Positions 27,096 through 36,470 of a stretch of 64,000 bases of DNA are shown here, one piece after another. The DNA comes from Halomonas campaniensis (GTDB lineage Bacteria; Pseudomonadota; Gammaproteobacteria; Pseudomonadales; Halomonadaceae), in assembly GCF_014193375.1 (NCBI RefSeq), contig NZ_JACHZF010000012.1:1-64000 (forward strand), written 5' to 3'. Made by a program: the position numbers and the translations under genes. Position 1 is the stretch's first letter; each line of letters starts with the position of its first letter. Below the pieces are notes generated by a model. That model was not told where the DNA came from. It saw nothing but the letters and a program-made list of their open reading frames with translations, and searched no databases.

Positions 27096-28466
27096 TCAGC
27101 GGTAGCGCGCCAGCACCCGGCGGATCTGCCACCCGGCCACCAGCGCCATCAGCAGGTTGGCAGCGAGCATGCCGGCGAAGATGCCGGTGGTGCCGGCGAG
27201 CCGCCCGCCGAGCCAGGCCAGCGGCACGCTGAGCACGAACAGCCGCACCACCGAGAGCCGCATGGCCCGGGCCGGGCGGTGCAGGGCGTTGCACGACGAC
27301 ACCGCCAGGATCACCACTCCCTGGGCGCCGAGCCCCAGCGGCACCAGCCACAGGAAGCTGCGCAGCACCTCCCCCACCGCCTCGCGCTCGGCATAGCCCG
27401 CCACCAGCCAGGGGGCCAGCGCCTGCAGCAGGCCCCACACCAGCAGCTGCCAGGCCAGCACGAAGGCGAAGCAGCCGAAGATCGCGCGGCGCACCCGCTC
27501 GTGCTGGCCGGCGCCGGCGTTCTGGCTGACCAGCGGCGAGAGGGTCATGGAGAGCCCCAGCACGGCGATCTGGGCGATGGCCTCGATGCGCGTACCGACG
27601 CCGAAGCCGGCCACGGCGTCGTGGCCGTGGCCGGCGACGATACGGGTCAGCAGCCCCATGGCGATGGGGGTGAAGACGCTGGTGATCGCGGCGGGCCCGG
27701 CGATGCGGCCGAGCTCCTGCCAGGAGGCGAGCAGCCCCCGCCAGGTCAGGCCGGCCGGGTCGAAGAGCTCGCGCAGCTCCCGCTGGAAGGCCAGGGCCAC
27801 CGCCATCAGGCCCCAGCTCAGCACGGTGGCGAGCGCCGCTCCGGCGACGCCCATGGCCGGGAAGGGCCCCACGCCGAAGATCAGCCACCAGTCCAGCAGC
27901 ACGTTGACCCCGGCGGCGAGCGCCATCATCAGCCCCTGGGTGACGGTGTTGCCATGGGCGCGCAGGATGCTGTTGAGCACCCGCGGGACGATGACCGCCG
28001 CCGCCCCCAGGTACCAGATGCCCATGTAGTCGCGGATATGCGGCATCAGGGTGTCGTCGGCGCCGAGCAGCCGGAAGAGCGGCTCCAGGGTGGCAAGGCC
28101 GAGCAGCGTCATGACCAGTCCCACCGCCAGCGCCAGCAGGCCGGCGTCGGTGGCCCGGCGGCGAACCGCCTCCAGGTCGCCCTGCCCCAGCCGCCGGGCC
28201 ACCACCGCCGAGGTGCCGATGCCCATGCCGATGGCCAGGCTGATCACGGTGAAGACCACCGGGAAGGTGAAGGAGACCGCCGCCAGCGGCTCGGTGCCGA
28301 GCCGCGAGATGAACCAGGTGTCCACCAGGTTGAAGCTCATCATGGCGATCATGCCGCCGATGACCGGCAGGGTCTTGCGCAGCAGGGTCAGGGCGATCGG
28401 CCCTTCCAGCAGCTCGCGCCGCATGGGGCGGCGCGGGGCGGAGGCAGTGGAGGACGGCGACGGCAT
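27096..28466 (-). CDS. MATE-family multidrug/sodium antiporter
   Basis: A 456-residue integral membrane protein with about 12 membrane segments in two similar halves, typical of MATE exporters. It begins with RELLEGPIALTLLRKTLPVIGGMIAMMSFNLVDTWFISRLG, the usual N-terminal helix 1, and the second half starts near GRIAGPAAITSVFTPIAMG. These proteins expel cationic compounds with Na+ or H+. The substrate cannot be read from sequence. It lies between the valine module and gcdH on the same strand, but a hairpin upstream suggests separate transcription. Confidence 0.9.
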   Translation of the reverse strand: MPSPSSTASAPRRPMRRELLEGPIALTLLRKTLPVIGGMIAMMSFNLVDTWFISRLGTEPLAAVSFTFPVVFTVISLAIGMGIGTSAVVARRLGQGDLEAVRRRATDAGLLALAVGLVMTLLGLATLEPLFRLLGADDTLMPHIRDYMGIWYLGAAAVIVPRVLNSILRAHGNTVTQGLMMALAAGVNVLLDWWLIFGVGPFPAMGVAGAALATVLSWGLMAVALAFQRELRELFDPAGLTWRGLLASWQELGRIAGPAAITSVFTPIAMGLLTRIVAGHGHDAVAGFGVGTRIEAIAQIAVLGLSMTLSPLVSQNAGAGQHERVRRAIFGCFAFVLAWQLLVWGLLQALAPWLVAGYAEREAVGEVLRSFLWLVPLGLGAQGVVILAVSSCNALHRPARAMRLSVVRLFVLSVPLAWLGGRLAGTTGIFAGMLAANLLMALVAGWQIRRVLARYR

Positions 28467-28483
28467 GGAGGCTCTCGACGAAG

Positions 28484-28507
28484 AACGGGCACTGGATTGT
28501 GCCCGTT
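28484..28507 (-). terminator. Hairpin after mmsB
   Basis: A 9-bp stem (AACGGGCAC with GTGCCCGTT) with a 6-base loop lies 28 bases past the mmsB stop and just before the MATE gene. It would end the valine-degradation transcript. The T-run on the minus strand is short (TTCTTC). Confidence 0.6.
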
Positions 28508-28534
28508 TTCGCCAGCTACGTGTAGGACGCTAAC

Positions 28535-29431
28535 CTATTCCCCGGCGCGGTATAGCTTCTGGATGCTGGAGAAGTCCAGGCCACCGTGGCCCTGGGCGCT
28601 GTGCAGGGCGAAGAGGTTGCGCGCCTGGGAGCCCATGGGCACCGAGGATTTCGAGCCCAGCGCCAGTTCCCAGGCAAGCCCCAGGTCCTTGGCCATCAGG
28701 TCGGTGAGGAAGCCGCCCTGGTAGTCGCGGGAGGCCGCGGAGCCCTCCATCACGCCGGGCCAGGGGTTGTAGACGTTGAGCGCCCAGTTGCCGCCGCTGC
28801 TCTGCTTCATGATCTCGGAGAGCACCGCCGGGTCCATGCCGTTCTTCACGCCCAGCGCCAGCGCCTCGGCGGTGCCGCTCATCAGGATGCCGAGCAGCAT
28901 GTTGTTGCAGATCTTGGCCACCTGCCCCGCCCCGGTCTCGCCGGCGTGGAAGATGTTCTTGCCCATGGCCTCCAGCACCGGCCTGGCCTGCTCGAAGCCG
29001 GCCGCATCGCCGCCGACGATGAAGGTCAGGGTGCCGGCCCTGGCGCCGCCCACGCCGCCGGAGACCGGCGCGTCCAGGTAGCTCAGGCCCCGCTCGGCCG
29101 CCGCCGCACCCACGGTGCGGGCGTCGTCCGGCGAGATGGTGGAGGCGTCGATGAGCAGCGGCTTGCCGTCGAGGACGTCGAGCAGGCCCGGGGCGCCGTC
29201 GCGACCCAGGTAGAGCCCCTTGACGTGGGCACCGGCGGGCAGCATGGAGATGATCACTTCGACGCCGCGGGCGGCGGCCTCGGCGCTCTCGGCGCGGCTG
29301 GCGCCCTCGCTCTCGAGGGCCTGGATGGCGCTCTCCACCAGGTCGAAGACGGTGACGCTGTGGCCGGCCTTGACCAGGTTGCTGGCCATGGGCGCGCCCA
29401 TGTTGCCGAGGCCGATAAAGGCGATGTTCAT
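28535..29431 (-). CDS. mmsB: 3-hydroxyisobutyrate dehydrogenase
   Basis: A 298-residue beta-hydroxyacid dehydrogenase. It oxidises 3-hydroxyisobutyrate to methylmalonate semialdehyde with NAD in valine catabolism. The Rossmann motif IGLGNMGAPMASNLVKAGH is at 5-23; the substrate loop DAPVSGGVGGARAGTL and the catalytic Lys in GQVAKICNNM are intact. The length equals P. aeruginosa MmsB (298). It lies 37 bases downstream of the hydrolase gene that makes its substrate and forms the third gene of the ACAD-hydrolase-mmsB operon. No mmsA (semialdehyde dehydrogenase) is in the window. Confidence 0.93.
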   Translation of the reverse strand: MNIAFIGLGNMGAPMASNLVKAGHSVTVFDLVESAIQALESEGASRAESAEAAARGVEVIISMLPAGAHVKGLYLGRDGAPGLLDVLDGKPLLIDASTISPDDARTVGAAAAERGLSYLDAPVSGGVGGARAGTLTFIVGGDAAGFEQARPVLEAMGKNIFHAGETGAGQVAKICNNMLLGILMSGTAEALALGVKNGMDPAVLSEIMKQSSGGNWALNVYNPWPGVMEGSAASRDYQGGFLTDLMAKDLGLAWELALGSKSSVPMGSQARNLFALHSAQGHGGLDFSSIQKLYRAGE

Positions 29432-29468
29432 GAGTGGCTCCTCGTCGTGTTGTGGTTGTTCCGGTTGA

Positions 29469-30623
29469 TTACCCTACGCGATGGCCCCAGCCGAGGTCGC
29501 GCAGCGGGTGGGCCTCGTCGCTCCAGGGCGAGACGAACAGCGCCTGGATCGCCTCCTCGGGTACGCTGTCGACGTCCGCATGGCTCCAGCGGGGCGACTT
29601 GTCCTTGTCGATCAGCAGCGCCCGCACGCCTTCGGGGAAGTCCCCCAGGCGGCAGCACTGCACCGACAGCGCCAGCTCGTCGCGGAAGGCGTCGGCCAGG
29701 CTGGTGTGGGCGTGGCGGTCGAGCATGCGCCACACCAGGTGGGCGGTCATCGGGCAGCCGGTCGCCAGCCGCGCGCGGTTGGCGGCCAGCCACGCATCGT
29801 CGCTGTCGTCGGCGAGGATGCGCCGCACGGCGGTGGCCGGGTCGACATGGCCGACCAGCGCCTGGATGCGGTCCAGCCGCGGCATCACCTGCCCCTCGGG
29901 CACGGCGGTGCGGTCCTCATGGGCGTCGAGCACCCGCTGCACGGCACCGCGCAGGGCCCGCGGGCTGCGGTCGCCGTACTCCGCCTCCTCCAGGGCGCCG
30001 AGCAGCGCCTCGCGGCGCTCGCGCGGGATGAAGCGGTCGGCAAGCCCCAGGTCCAGGGCGTCGCAGGCGTTGAGCTGGGCCCCGGTGAGGCCCAGGTAGG
30101 CGCCCACGCCGGTGGGCATGCGGTTGAGGAACCAGCTCGCGCCGATATCCGGGTAGAGGCCGATGGTGATCTCCGGCATGGCGATGCGGGTGGTCTCGGT
30201 GACCAGGCGCTGGAAGCCACCGGCCATCAGCCCCAGGCCGCCGCCCATGACGATGCCGTCGCCCCAGACCATCAGCGGCTTGGGATAGGTGTGGATGCGG
30301 TAGTCGAGGTGGTACTCGGCGGTGAAGTAGGTCTCGGCGAGCAGGCTGTCGCGGCCGGCACCGCGATTCTCGCCCTCCTCGGTCAGCGAGCGGTAGAGGG
30401 CCACCACGTCGCCGCCGGCGCAGAACGCCTTGTCGCCGCTGCCGTCGAGCCACACCGCGACGATGCTGCGGTCCACCGCCCAGGCCTCCAGCTTGGCCTC
30501 GAGCTGGCGGATCATCTCCAGGGAGAGGGCGTTGAGGGCGCGCGGCGCGTTGAGGGTGGCCACGCCGATGCGGCCACCGTCACGGGTGGGAAGCTCGTCG
30601 AAGAGCACGGGAAGATCCGACAT
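29469..30623 (-). CDS. 3-hydroxyisobutyryl-CoA hydrolase (enoyl-CoA hydratase family)
   Basis: A 384-residue crotonase-fold protein, longer than typical enoyl-CoA hydratases and the right size for HIBCH. Motifs: NAPRALNALSLEMI, FCAGGDVVALY (oxyanion hole), WGDGIVMGGGLGLMAGG, and MPEITIGLYPDIGASWFLNRMP, whose Glu and Asp correspond to the hydrolase active site. It cleaves 3-hydroxyisobutyryl-CoA to free 3-hydroxyisobutyrate, the step before MmsB. It follows an acyl-CoA dehydrogenase by 32 bases. A plain enoyl-CoA hydratase is less likely because of the length and the PDIGAS motif. Confidence 0.9.
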   Translation of the reverse strand: MSDLPVLFDELPTRDGGRIGVATLNAPRALNALSLEMIRQLEAKLEAWAVDRSIVAVWLDGSGDKAFCAGGDVVALYRSLTEEGENRGAGRDSLLAETYFTAEYHLDYRIHTYPKPLMVWGDGIVMGGGLGLMAGGFQRLVTETTRIAMPEITIGLYPDIGASWFLNRMPTGVGAYLGLTGAQLNACDALDLGLADRFIPRERREALLGALEEAEYGDRSPRALRGAVQRVLDAHEDRTAVPEGQVMPRLDRIQALVGHVDPATAVRRILADDSDDAWLAANRARLATGCPMTAHLVWRMLDRHAHTSLADAFRDELALSVQCCRLGDFPEGVRALLIDKDKSPRWSHADVDSVPEEAIQALFVSPWSDEAHPLRDLGWGHRVG

Positions 30624-30655
30624 CGATGGGTCTCCTGGTCGGTAAGCGGGTCCGG

Positions 30656-31822
30656 TTACTGGAGCGACTCGATCACGCCGTCGGCGAGCAGGCGCCGGGC
30701 GACGATCACCCTCATGATCTCGTTGGTGCCCTCGAGGATCTGGTGCACCCGGGTGTCGCGGACCAGCCGCTCCAGCGGGTATTCGCGGATATAACCATAG
30801 CCGCCATGCAGCTGCAGGGCCTCGTTGCAGACCTGGAAGCCCACGTCGGTGGCGAAGCGCTTGGCCATGGCGCAGTGGGCGGTGGCCTCGGGGTCGTTCT
30901 GGTCCAGGCGCCAGGCGGCATGGCGCACCATCAGCCGCGCCGCGGTCAGGTCGCTGGCCATGTCGGCGAGCTTGAACTGCAGCGCCTGGAACTGGCCGAG
31001 TTCGCGCCCGAACTGCTTGCGCTCGCCCAGGTAGTCGCGGGAGAGGGTCAGGGCCTGCTGGGCCGCGCCGAGCGAGCAGCTGGCGATGTTGAGGCGCCCG
31101 CCGTCGAGCCCCTTCATGGCGAACTTGAAGCCCTCGCCCTCGGCGCCCAGGCGATTCGTCACCGGCACCCGCACGCCGTCGAAGCTGACCAGGCGGGTGG
31201 GCTGGCTCTTCCAGCCCATCTTCTCCTCGTTCTTGCCGTACTCGATGCCCGCGGCATCGGCCGGCACCACGATGGCCGAGACGCCGCCGGCGCCGCTGTC
31301 CGGCTCGCCGGTGCGCGCCATCACCACCAGCACCTCGGTGGCGCCGGCGCCGGAGATGAACATCTTGGAACCGCTGATGACATAGTCATCACCGTCTCGG
31401 ACGGCCCTGGTGCGCAGGCTGGCGGCGTCGGAACCGGCACCGGGCTCGGTCAGGCAGTAGGAGCCGAGCACCTCGCCGGTTACCATGGCGGGGACCCAGG
31501 CCTCGCGCAGGGCGTCGTCGCCCCAGGTCGCGATCATCCAGGTCACCATGTTGTGGATGGTGAGATAGGCGGTGGTGGCCACGCAGCCCTGGGCGAGCTG
31601 CTCGAAGATCAGCGAGGCGTCGAGGCGCGAGAGCCCGAGCCCGCCGTGCTCCTCGGGGGTGTAGATGCCGAGAAAGCCGGTCTCGCCGGCGCGGCGGATC
31701 ACCTCCAGGGGGAAGTGGGAGGTGGCGTCCCACTCGGCGGCGTGGTCGGCCAGCTCGGCCCGGCTGAAGTCGGCGGCGGCCTGGACCAGGGCCTTCTGGT
31801 CGTCGGTCAAGGCAAAATCCAT
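30656..31822 (-). CDS. Acyl-CoA dehydrogenase, probable isobutyryl-CoA dehydrogenase
   Basis: A 388-residue flavoprotein acyl-CoA dehydrogenase. It has YCLTEPGAGSDAASL (flavin/substrate loop), QFGRELGQFQALQFKLADM and the C-terminal LEGTNEIMRVIVARRLL with catalytic Glu near residue 364. A Glu at this position is typical of short-chain enzymes, including ACAD8. The operon partners (3-hydroxyisobutyryl-CoA hydrolase and 3-hydroxyisobutyrate dehydrogenase) point to isobutyryl-CoA as substrate in valine breakdown. It is the promoter-proximal gene. Its upstream region holds two perfect palindromic operators shared with the divergent MerR regulator. Confidence 0.9.
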   Translation of the reverse strand: MDFALTDDQKALVQAAADFSRAELADHAAEWDATSHFPLEVIRRAGETGFLGIYTPEEHGGLGLSRLDASLIFEQLAQGCVATTAYLTIHNMVTWMIATWGDDALREAWVPAMVTGEVLGSYCLTEPGAGSDAASLRTRAVRDGDDYVISGSKMFISGAGATEVLVVMARTGEPDSGAGGVSAIVVPADAAGIEYGKNEEKMGWKSQPTRLVSFDGVRVPVTNRLGAEGEGFKFAMKGLDGGRLNIASCSLGAAQQALTLSRDYLGERKQFGRELGQFQALQFKLADMASDLTAARLMVRHAAWRLDQNDPEATAHCAMAKRFATDVGFQVCNEALQLHGGYGYIREYPLERLVRDTRVHQILEGTNEIMRVIVARRLLADGVIESLQ

Positions 31823-31900
31823 GGCGGTATCCTCGTCTCGCGTGGCTGGGATTGTTGTTGGTCGCGTGCTGACGCGGGGTCGGCGACCCGCATGGGTACC

Positions 31901-31920
31901 AACCTAGCACTTGCTAGGTT
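31901..31920. promoter_or_regulatory. 20-bp palindromic operator, TetR-like
   Basis: AACCTAGCACTTGCTAGGTT is a perfect inverted repeat of 9 bases with 2 between. It lies 79 bases upstream of the acyl-CoA dehydrogenase start. The form suggests a TetR-family operator; the regulator is not identified. Confidence 0.7.
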
Positions 31921-31952
31921 TATCCCACATCACCCCATGGTCGAACAAGCAC

Positions 31953-31968
31953 TTTACGTTAACGTAAA
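31953..31968. promoter_or_regulatory. LiuR-type operator (MerR family)
   Basis: TTTACGTTAACGTAAA is a perfect 16-bp palindrome. It matches the form I recall for LiuR operators, the MerR regulator of branched-chain amino acid and fatty acid breakdown. It lies 84 bases upstream of a MerR gene, between it and the valine operon. Confidence 0.75.
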
Positions 31969-32051
31969 CCTCGGCTAGTGTTGCCATCAGGCGGCTGGCC
32001 TGCGCTCCGCTGCGCAGCCACGGCCCCGCAAGAACAATGAGGAAGACGCCC

Positions 32052-32504
32052 ATGACCCAGCGCACAGCGGACACTCCGGCCCCTGCCGCCGGCGGCCTGC
32101 CCCGTCAGCGCCGCACCTATTCGATCGGCGAGCTGGCCAAGATGTTCGAGGTGACGCCGCGCACCATCCGCTTCTACGAGCAGGAGGGGCTGCTGGCTCC
32201 CCAGCGCCGCGGCCAGACCCGCATCTACCGCGAGAAGGACCGGGTGCGGCTGAAGCTGACCCTGCGCGGCAAGCGGTTGGGCTTCTCGCTGGCCGAGATC
32301 CGCGAGGTGGTGGAGATGTACGACGCCATGCCCGACGGCAACGCGCGCCAGCTGCAGCGTCTTCTCGAGATCCTCGCCGACAAGCGGGCCAACCTCGAGC
32401 GTCAGCTCGAGGATATCCGGCTGATGCATCGCGAACTCGACGATGTCGAAAGCCGCGCCCGCGATGTGCTGGAGAGTCTCAAGGGGGAGCCGCCCGGGGA
32501 CTGA
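32052..32504 (+). CDS. MerR-family regulator, LiuR-like
   Basis: A 150-residue MerR regulator with YSIGELAKMFEVTPRTIRFYEQEGLL (residues 22-47), the standard helix-turn-helix and wing, and a C-terminal coiled coil (ADKRANLERQLEDIRLMHRELDDVES). No Cys cluster is seen in the effector region, so metal sensing is unlikely. A LiuR-type palindrome lies in its own promoter region, and a valine-degradation operon is divergent. It therefore probably controls branched-chain acyl-CoA catabolism. The ATG at 32052 follows AGGAAG; an upstream ATG at 32037 would add only five residues. Confidence 0.85.
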   Translation: MTQRTADTPAPAAGGLPRQRRTYSIGELAKMFEVTPRTIRFYEQEGLLAPQRRGQTRIYREKDRVRLKLTLRGKRLGFSLAEIREVVEMYDAMPDGNARQLQRLLEILADKRANLERQLEDIRLMHRELDDVESRARDVLESLKGEPPGD

Positions 32505-32628
32505 GCCGGGACACCCCCTGCCGTCGCCGGCATCGATGCCCGACGACACCACGGGGGATCGGCAGGCACCATGACCGGGTTGCACCCTCAGTTCGGCCAC
32601 CTTCTGCAACAACAAGAGACGGGAAACC

Positions 32629-34320
32629 ATGACACGCCAACATACTCCGATCAGCTACGTCAGCGGCACCAGCGACATGCCCCTGAAGGGCCAGACCATC
32701 GGCGACTGCTTCGACGATACCGTGGCCCGCTTCCCCGATGGCGAGGCCCTGATCAGCCGCCACCAGGGGCTGCGCTACACCTGGAAGTCGCTGCAGGCCG
32801 CCGTGGACGAGGCCGCCCGCGCCATGCTCGCCCTGGGCGTGAAACAGGGCGAGCGGGTCGGCATCTGGTCACCCAACTGCGCCGAGTGGACCATCACCCA
32901 GTTCGCCACGGCGAAGATCGGTGCCATCCTGGTCAACATCAACCCCAGCTACCGCACCCATGAGCTGGAGTACGCCCTCAAGCAGTCCGGTACCTCGACG
33001 CTGATCCTGCAGGGCAAGTTCAAGACCTCCGACTACGTGGCGACGCTGGCCGAGCTGGCGCCCGAGCTGCGCGACGGCGGCCCCGGCACCTTCAGGAGCG
33101 CCAGGCTCCCCGAGCTCAAGCGGGTGGTCTGCCTGGACGCCGACCGTGCCCTGACCGGCATGTTCACCTGGCCCTCGATGCTGGCCCACGCCGACGAGGT
33201 CTCCGCGGAGCACCTGGCCGAGGTGCAGGCGACCCTGCAGTTCGATGACCCGATCAACATCCAGTACACCTCCGGCACCACCGGCGCGCCCAAGGGGGCC
33301 ACCCTCTCCCACCACAACATCCTCAACAACGGCTTCTTCGTGGCGCGCACCATGGCGCTCACCGAGAAGGACCGCATGGTGATCCCGGTGCCGCTCTACC
33401 ACTGCTTCGGCATGGTGATGGGCAACCTCGGCTGCGTCACCCACGGCGCCACCATGATCTACCCGGGCGACGGCTTCGACCCCGAGCAGACCCTGACCGC
33501 GGTCTCCGAGGAGAAGGCCACCACCCTCTACGGCGTGCCCACCATGTTCATCGCCGAGCTGGAGCACCCGGAGTTCGAGCGCTTCGACCTCTCCCACCTG
33601 CGCACCGGCATCATGGCGGGCTCCATCTGCCCCATCGAGGTGATGCGCAAGGTGATCGACCGCATGAACATGCAGGACGTCACCATCTGCTACGGCATGA
33701 CCGAGACCAGCCCGGTCAGCACCCAGACCCAGACCAATGCGCCGCTGGAGAAGCGCGTGACCACCGTCGGCACCATCCACCCCCACCTGGAGGTGAAGCT
33801 GGTGAGCCCGGAGACCGGCGCCGTGGTGCCCCGCGGCGAGACCGGCGAGCTCTGCACCCGCGGCTACAGCGTGATGCTCGGCTACTGGAACAACCCGGAG
33901 GCCACCGACAAGGCCATCGACAGCGCCGGCTGGATGCACACCGGTGACCTGGCGACCATGGACGAGGACGGCTACATCGCCATCGTCGGCCGGATCAAGG
34001 ACATGATCATCCGCGGCGGCGAGAACATCTACCCGCGCGAGATCGAGGACTTCCTCTACACCCACCCGGCCATCTCCGACGTGCAGGTGATCGGCGTGCC
34101 CGACGAGAAGTACGGCGAGGAGGTGATGGCCTGGGTCAAGCTGGCCGAGGGCCAGGCGCTGACCGCCGACGAGCTCAAGGACTTCTGCAAGGGCAAGATC
34201 GCCCACTACAAGGTGCCGCGCTACGTGAAGTTCGTCGACGAGTTCCCGATGACGGTCACCGGCAAGATCCAGAAGTTCAAGATGCGCGAGGAAGCCACCC
34301 ACGAGCTGGGGCTGGCGTAA
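32629..34320 (+). CDS. AMP-forming acyl-CoA synthetase
   Basis: A 563-residue adenylate-forming ligase. Motifs: the P-loop [18 protein letters not shown] (A3), the adenylate motif YGMTETSP (A5), [36 protein letters not shown] (A7-A8) and the C-terminal Lys in [12 protein letters not shown] (A10). It activates a fatty or short branched acid with ATP and CoA. The closest family is the medium/long-chain acyl-CoA synthetases of Liu and fatty-acid regulons. It lies 124 bases after the MerR gene on the same strand; the gap has no clear terminator, so they may be co-transcribed. The chain-length preference is unknown. Confidence 0.93.
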   Translation: MTRQHTPISYVSGTSDMPLKGQTIGDCFDDTVARFPDGEALISRHQGLRYTWKSLQAAVDEAARAMLALGVKQGERVGIWSPNCAEWTITQFATAKIGAILVNINPSYRTHELEYALKQSGTSTLILQGKFKTSDYVATLAELAPELRDGGPGTFRSARLPELKRVVCLDADRALTGMFTWPSMLAHADEVSAEHLAEVQATLQFDDPINIQYTSGTTGAPKGATLSHHNILNNGFFVARTMALTEKDRMVIPVPLYHCFGMVMGNLGCVTHGATMIYPGDGFDPEQTLTAVSEEKATTLYGVPTMFIAELEHPEFERFDLSHLRTGIMAGSICPIEVMRKVIDRMNMQDVTICYGMTETSPVSTQTQTNAPLEKRVTTVGTIHPHLEVKLVSPETGAVVPRGETGELCTRGYSVMLGYWNNPEATDKAIDSAGWMHTGDLATMDEDGYIAIVGRIKDMIIRGGENIYPREIEDFLYTHPAISDVQVIGVPDEKYGEEVMAWVKLAEGQALTADELKDFCKGKIAHYKVPRYVKFVDEFPMTVTGKIQKFKMREEATHELGLA

Positions 34321-34329
34321 GCGCCACTA

Positions 34330-34450
34330 AGTAGGAGGCCGGCTCTGCCGGGCGATGGAGGCCGCAGGCCTCCCGGCGGGGTCTCACACCTTGGCAACGT
34401 CGCCAGGGCGCCTGGCGGCGCCAGTCGCGATGCGGAGCATCCCTCCTACA
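34330..34450. repeat. Family-1 palindromic repeat, copy J
   Basis: This is a complete family-1 element 10 bases past the acyl-CoA synthetase stop. The left arm begins GTAGGAGGCCGG; the right arm ends CCCTCCTACA. Confidence 0.85.
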
Positions 34451-34484
34451 AACCGGATCACGCCAGAGTGCGAAAAACCAGAAA

Positions 34485-34517
34485 AAACCCCGCAGGCCTT
34501 AGGGGCCCGCGGGGTTT
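34485..34517. terminator. Bidirectional terminator between the synthetase gene and hpt
   Basis: AAACCCCGC pairs with GCGGGGTTT, with an inner GGCC/GGCC stem. A run of A before it and TTTCTGATTTC after it allow use on either strand. It lies between family-1 copies J and K in the 420-base convergent gap. Confidence 0.75.
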
Positions 34518-34560
34518 CTGATTTCATGCACCACCAAGGTGGGTGGCTACCGGTACCTGC

Positions 34561-34698
34561 TGTAGGAGGCCGGGTTCACCGGCGGTTCGACGCTTCGACG
34601 AATGGAGGCCGCAGGCCTCCCGGCGGGGTCTCACACCTTGGCAACGTCGCCAGGGCGCCTGACGGCGCCAGTCGCGAGGCAGAGCCTCCCTCCTACAA
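34561..34698. repeat. Family-1 palindromic repeat, copy K (long variant)
   Basis: This family-1 element has an enlarged left loop carrying CGGCGGTTCGACGCTTCGACG, a divergent form of the GGTCCGACATTTCGGC core seen near the RAYT. The right half matches copy J almost exactly. It ends 43 bases before the hpt stop. Confidence 0.82.
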
Positions 34699-34740
34699 TG
34701 ATGTCGCCAGCCAATGGCGGTTTCGGCACCTATCAGGTGC

Positions 34741-35319
34741 CTACAACCCCTTCGGCGCGAAGATCCCCGGCGCGTTGCGCCAGTAGCCCTTGTAGTCCAT
34801 GCCGAAGCCGAAGACATAGCGGTCGGCGACCTCCAGGCTGCAGTAGTCGGCCTTGAGGTCGGGCACCGCCTTGCGGTCGTGCTGCTTGTCGACCAGCACC
34901 GCGGTGGAGATGCTCGCCGCCCCCGCCTCGCGGCAGTAGTCGAGGATCGCCGCCAGGGTGGCGCCCTCATCGAGGATGTCGTCGACGATCACCACGTGGC
35001 GCCCCGCCATGGGGATCTCCGGGGAGACCCGCCAGAACAGCTCGCCACCGCGCAGGCCGCCGCGGTAGCGGGTGGCGTGCAGGTAGTCCACCTCCAGCGG
35101 GAAGCCCAGGCGGGTCAGCAGGTGGCCGGTGGTGATCAGGCCGCCGTTCATCACGCAGTAGAAGACCGGCAGCTTGTCGCCCAGGTCGCGGGTGATCTCG
35201 TCGGCCATGCGGTCCAGGGCCCGCTCCACCGCCTGCTGGTCGATCAGGCAGTCGGCATGGTCCATGACCTCGCGCATGTCGGCGAGGGACTGGTGGAAGT
35301 CGGGATCGAGTTTGGGCAT
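34741..35319 (-). CDS. hpt: Hypoxanthine-guanine phosphoribosyltransferase
   Basis: A 192-residue purine phosphoribosyltransferase. It transfers phosphoribose from PRPP to hypoxanthine or guanine. The PRPP loop is VVIVDDILDEGATLAAIL, and VFYCVMNGG is the conserved upstream loop. The C-terminal VFGFGMDYKGYWRNAPGIF holds the base-contact residues. It lies 60 bases downstream of nagZ and is last in the psrA-YkuD-nagZ-hpt run on this strand. A second 6-oxopurine enzyme (Gpt type) is encoded at 60 kb, so the two may differ in base preference. Confidence 0.9.
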   Translation of the reverse strand: MPKLDPDFHQSLADMREVMDHADCLIDQQAVERALDRMADEITRDLGDKLPVFYCVMNGGLITTGHLLTRLGFPLEVDYLHATRYRGGLRGGELFWRVSPEIPMAGRHVVIVDDILDEGATLAAILDYCREAGAASISTAVLVDKQHDRKAVPDLKADYCSLEVADRYVFGFGMDYKGYWRNAPGIFAPKGL

Positions 35320-35379
35320 CGGTTGCAGCTCGTGGTGGATGTCGAGAAACGTGGGTCGGGAAACGGGCGGGCGGCGGAC

Positions 35380-36396
35380 TCAGTCCGCCGCCAGGGACTC
35401 GAGGCAGGCGTGCACGCGCCGCCAGCGGGAGAGGGCCTCCAGGGTCGAGAGGTCGGGGCGCGCCCGGCCGTAGCGCAGCCGCGAGAGGCGCTGGGCCCCC
35501 GCGCGCCCCTGGCAGGCGTCCAGCACCTCGAGGGCCGCGCCGCGGTCGTTGCAGACCAGCAGCATGTCGCAGCCGGCCGCCAGGGCGGCCTCGGCACGCT
35601 CGCCGGGCGAGCCGGCCGAGGCCGCCCCGGCCATGCTCAGGTCGTCGGAGAAGATCACCCCCTTGAAGCCGAGGCTCTGGCGCAGCAGGCCGAGCCAGGT
35701 CGGCGAGAAGCCGGCCGGGCGCGCATCGAAGGCCGAGTAGACCACGTGGGCGGGCATCACGCCGTCGAGCCGGCCCGCCAGGCGGGTGAAGGGTACCAGG
35801 TCATGGGCGCGCAGCGCGTCGAGGGGTCGCGGGTCCACCGGCAGCTCATGATGGGAATCGGCGGCCACTCCGCCGTGGCCCGGGAAGTGCTTGCCCACGG
35901 CCACCATGCCGGCCTCATGGAGGCCGTCGATGAAGGCGCCGGCCATGGCGGTCACCGCCTGGGGGTCGGCCGAGAAGCTGCGGTTGCCGATCACCGTGGA
36001 GGTGCCGACGTCGACGTCGAGCACCGGGGCGAAGCTGAGGTCCAGCCCACAGGCGGCCATCTCCATGCCCAGCAGCCAGCCGGCATCCCGGCAGCGCCGC
36101 ACGGTGACCTCGGGCATGCCGGCATAGTCGCGGCCCAGGCGCCCCATGGCCGGCAGGCGGGTCACCCCGTCGCGCAGGCGCTGGACGCGGCCGCCCTCCT
36201 GGTCGATGGCGAGCAGCAGCTCGGGACGCACCCGGCGGATCTCGTCGCACAGCCGGCGCACCTGGGCGGCCGACTCGGTGTTGCGGGCGAACAGGATCAC
36301 GCCACCGACCTCGGGGCGCCGCAGCAGGCGGGCCTCGTCGGCGCTCAGTCGGGGGCCTTCCAGATCCAGCATCACCGGGCCGAGGGTCTGGGTCAT
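35380..36396 (-). CDS. nagZ: Beta-N-acetylhexosaminidase (murein recycling)
   Basis: A 338-residue family GH3 enzyme of the length of E. coli NagZ (341). It removes GlcNAc from anhydromuropeptides in the cytoplasm. The motif KHFPGHGGVAADSHHELPVD holds the catalytic His/Asp dyad region, and FSDDLSMAGA contains the nucleophile Asp. There is no signal peptide, as expected. It is 74 bases downstream of a YkuD enzyme that also lacks a signal peptide. Its product path in many Gram-negatives also makes ligands for AmpR-type regulators; no ampC or ampR is in the window. Confidence 0.94.
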   Translation of the reverse strand: MTQTLGPVMLDLEGPRLSADEARLLRRPEVGGVILFARNTESAAQVRRLCDEIRRVRPELLLAIDQEGGRVQRLRDGVTRLPAMGRLGRDYAGMPEVTVRRCRDAGWLLGMEMAACGLDLSFAPVLDVDVGTSTVIGNRSFSADPQAVTAMAGAFIDGLHEAGMVAVGKHFPGHGGVAADSHHELPVDPRPLDALRAHDLVPFTRLAGRLDGVMPAHVVYSAFDARPAGFSPTWLGLLRQSLGFKGVIFSDDLSMAGAASAGSPGERAEAALAAGCDMLLVCNDRGAALEVLDACQGRAGAQRLSRLRYGRARPDLSTLEALSRWRRVHACLESLAAD

Positions 36397-36470
36397 GGGG
36401 GGATTCCTTGGCGTGAAAGGGGGCAGATTCTAGACCAAAGGCCGCTGCGACGACAGGCGCCGACCGCCGC

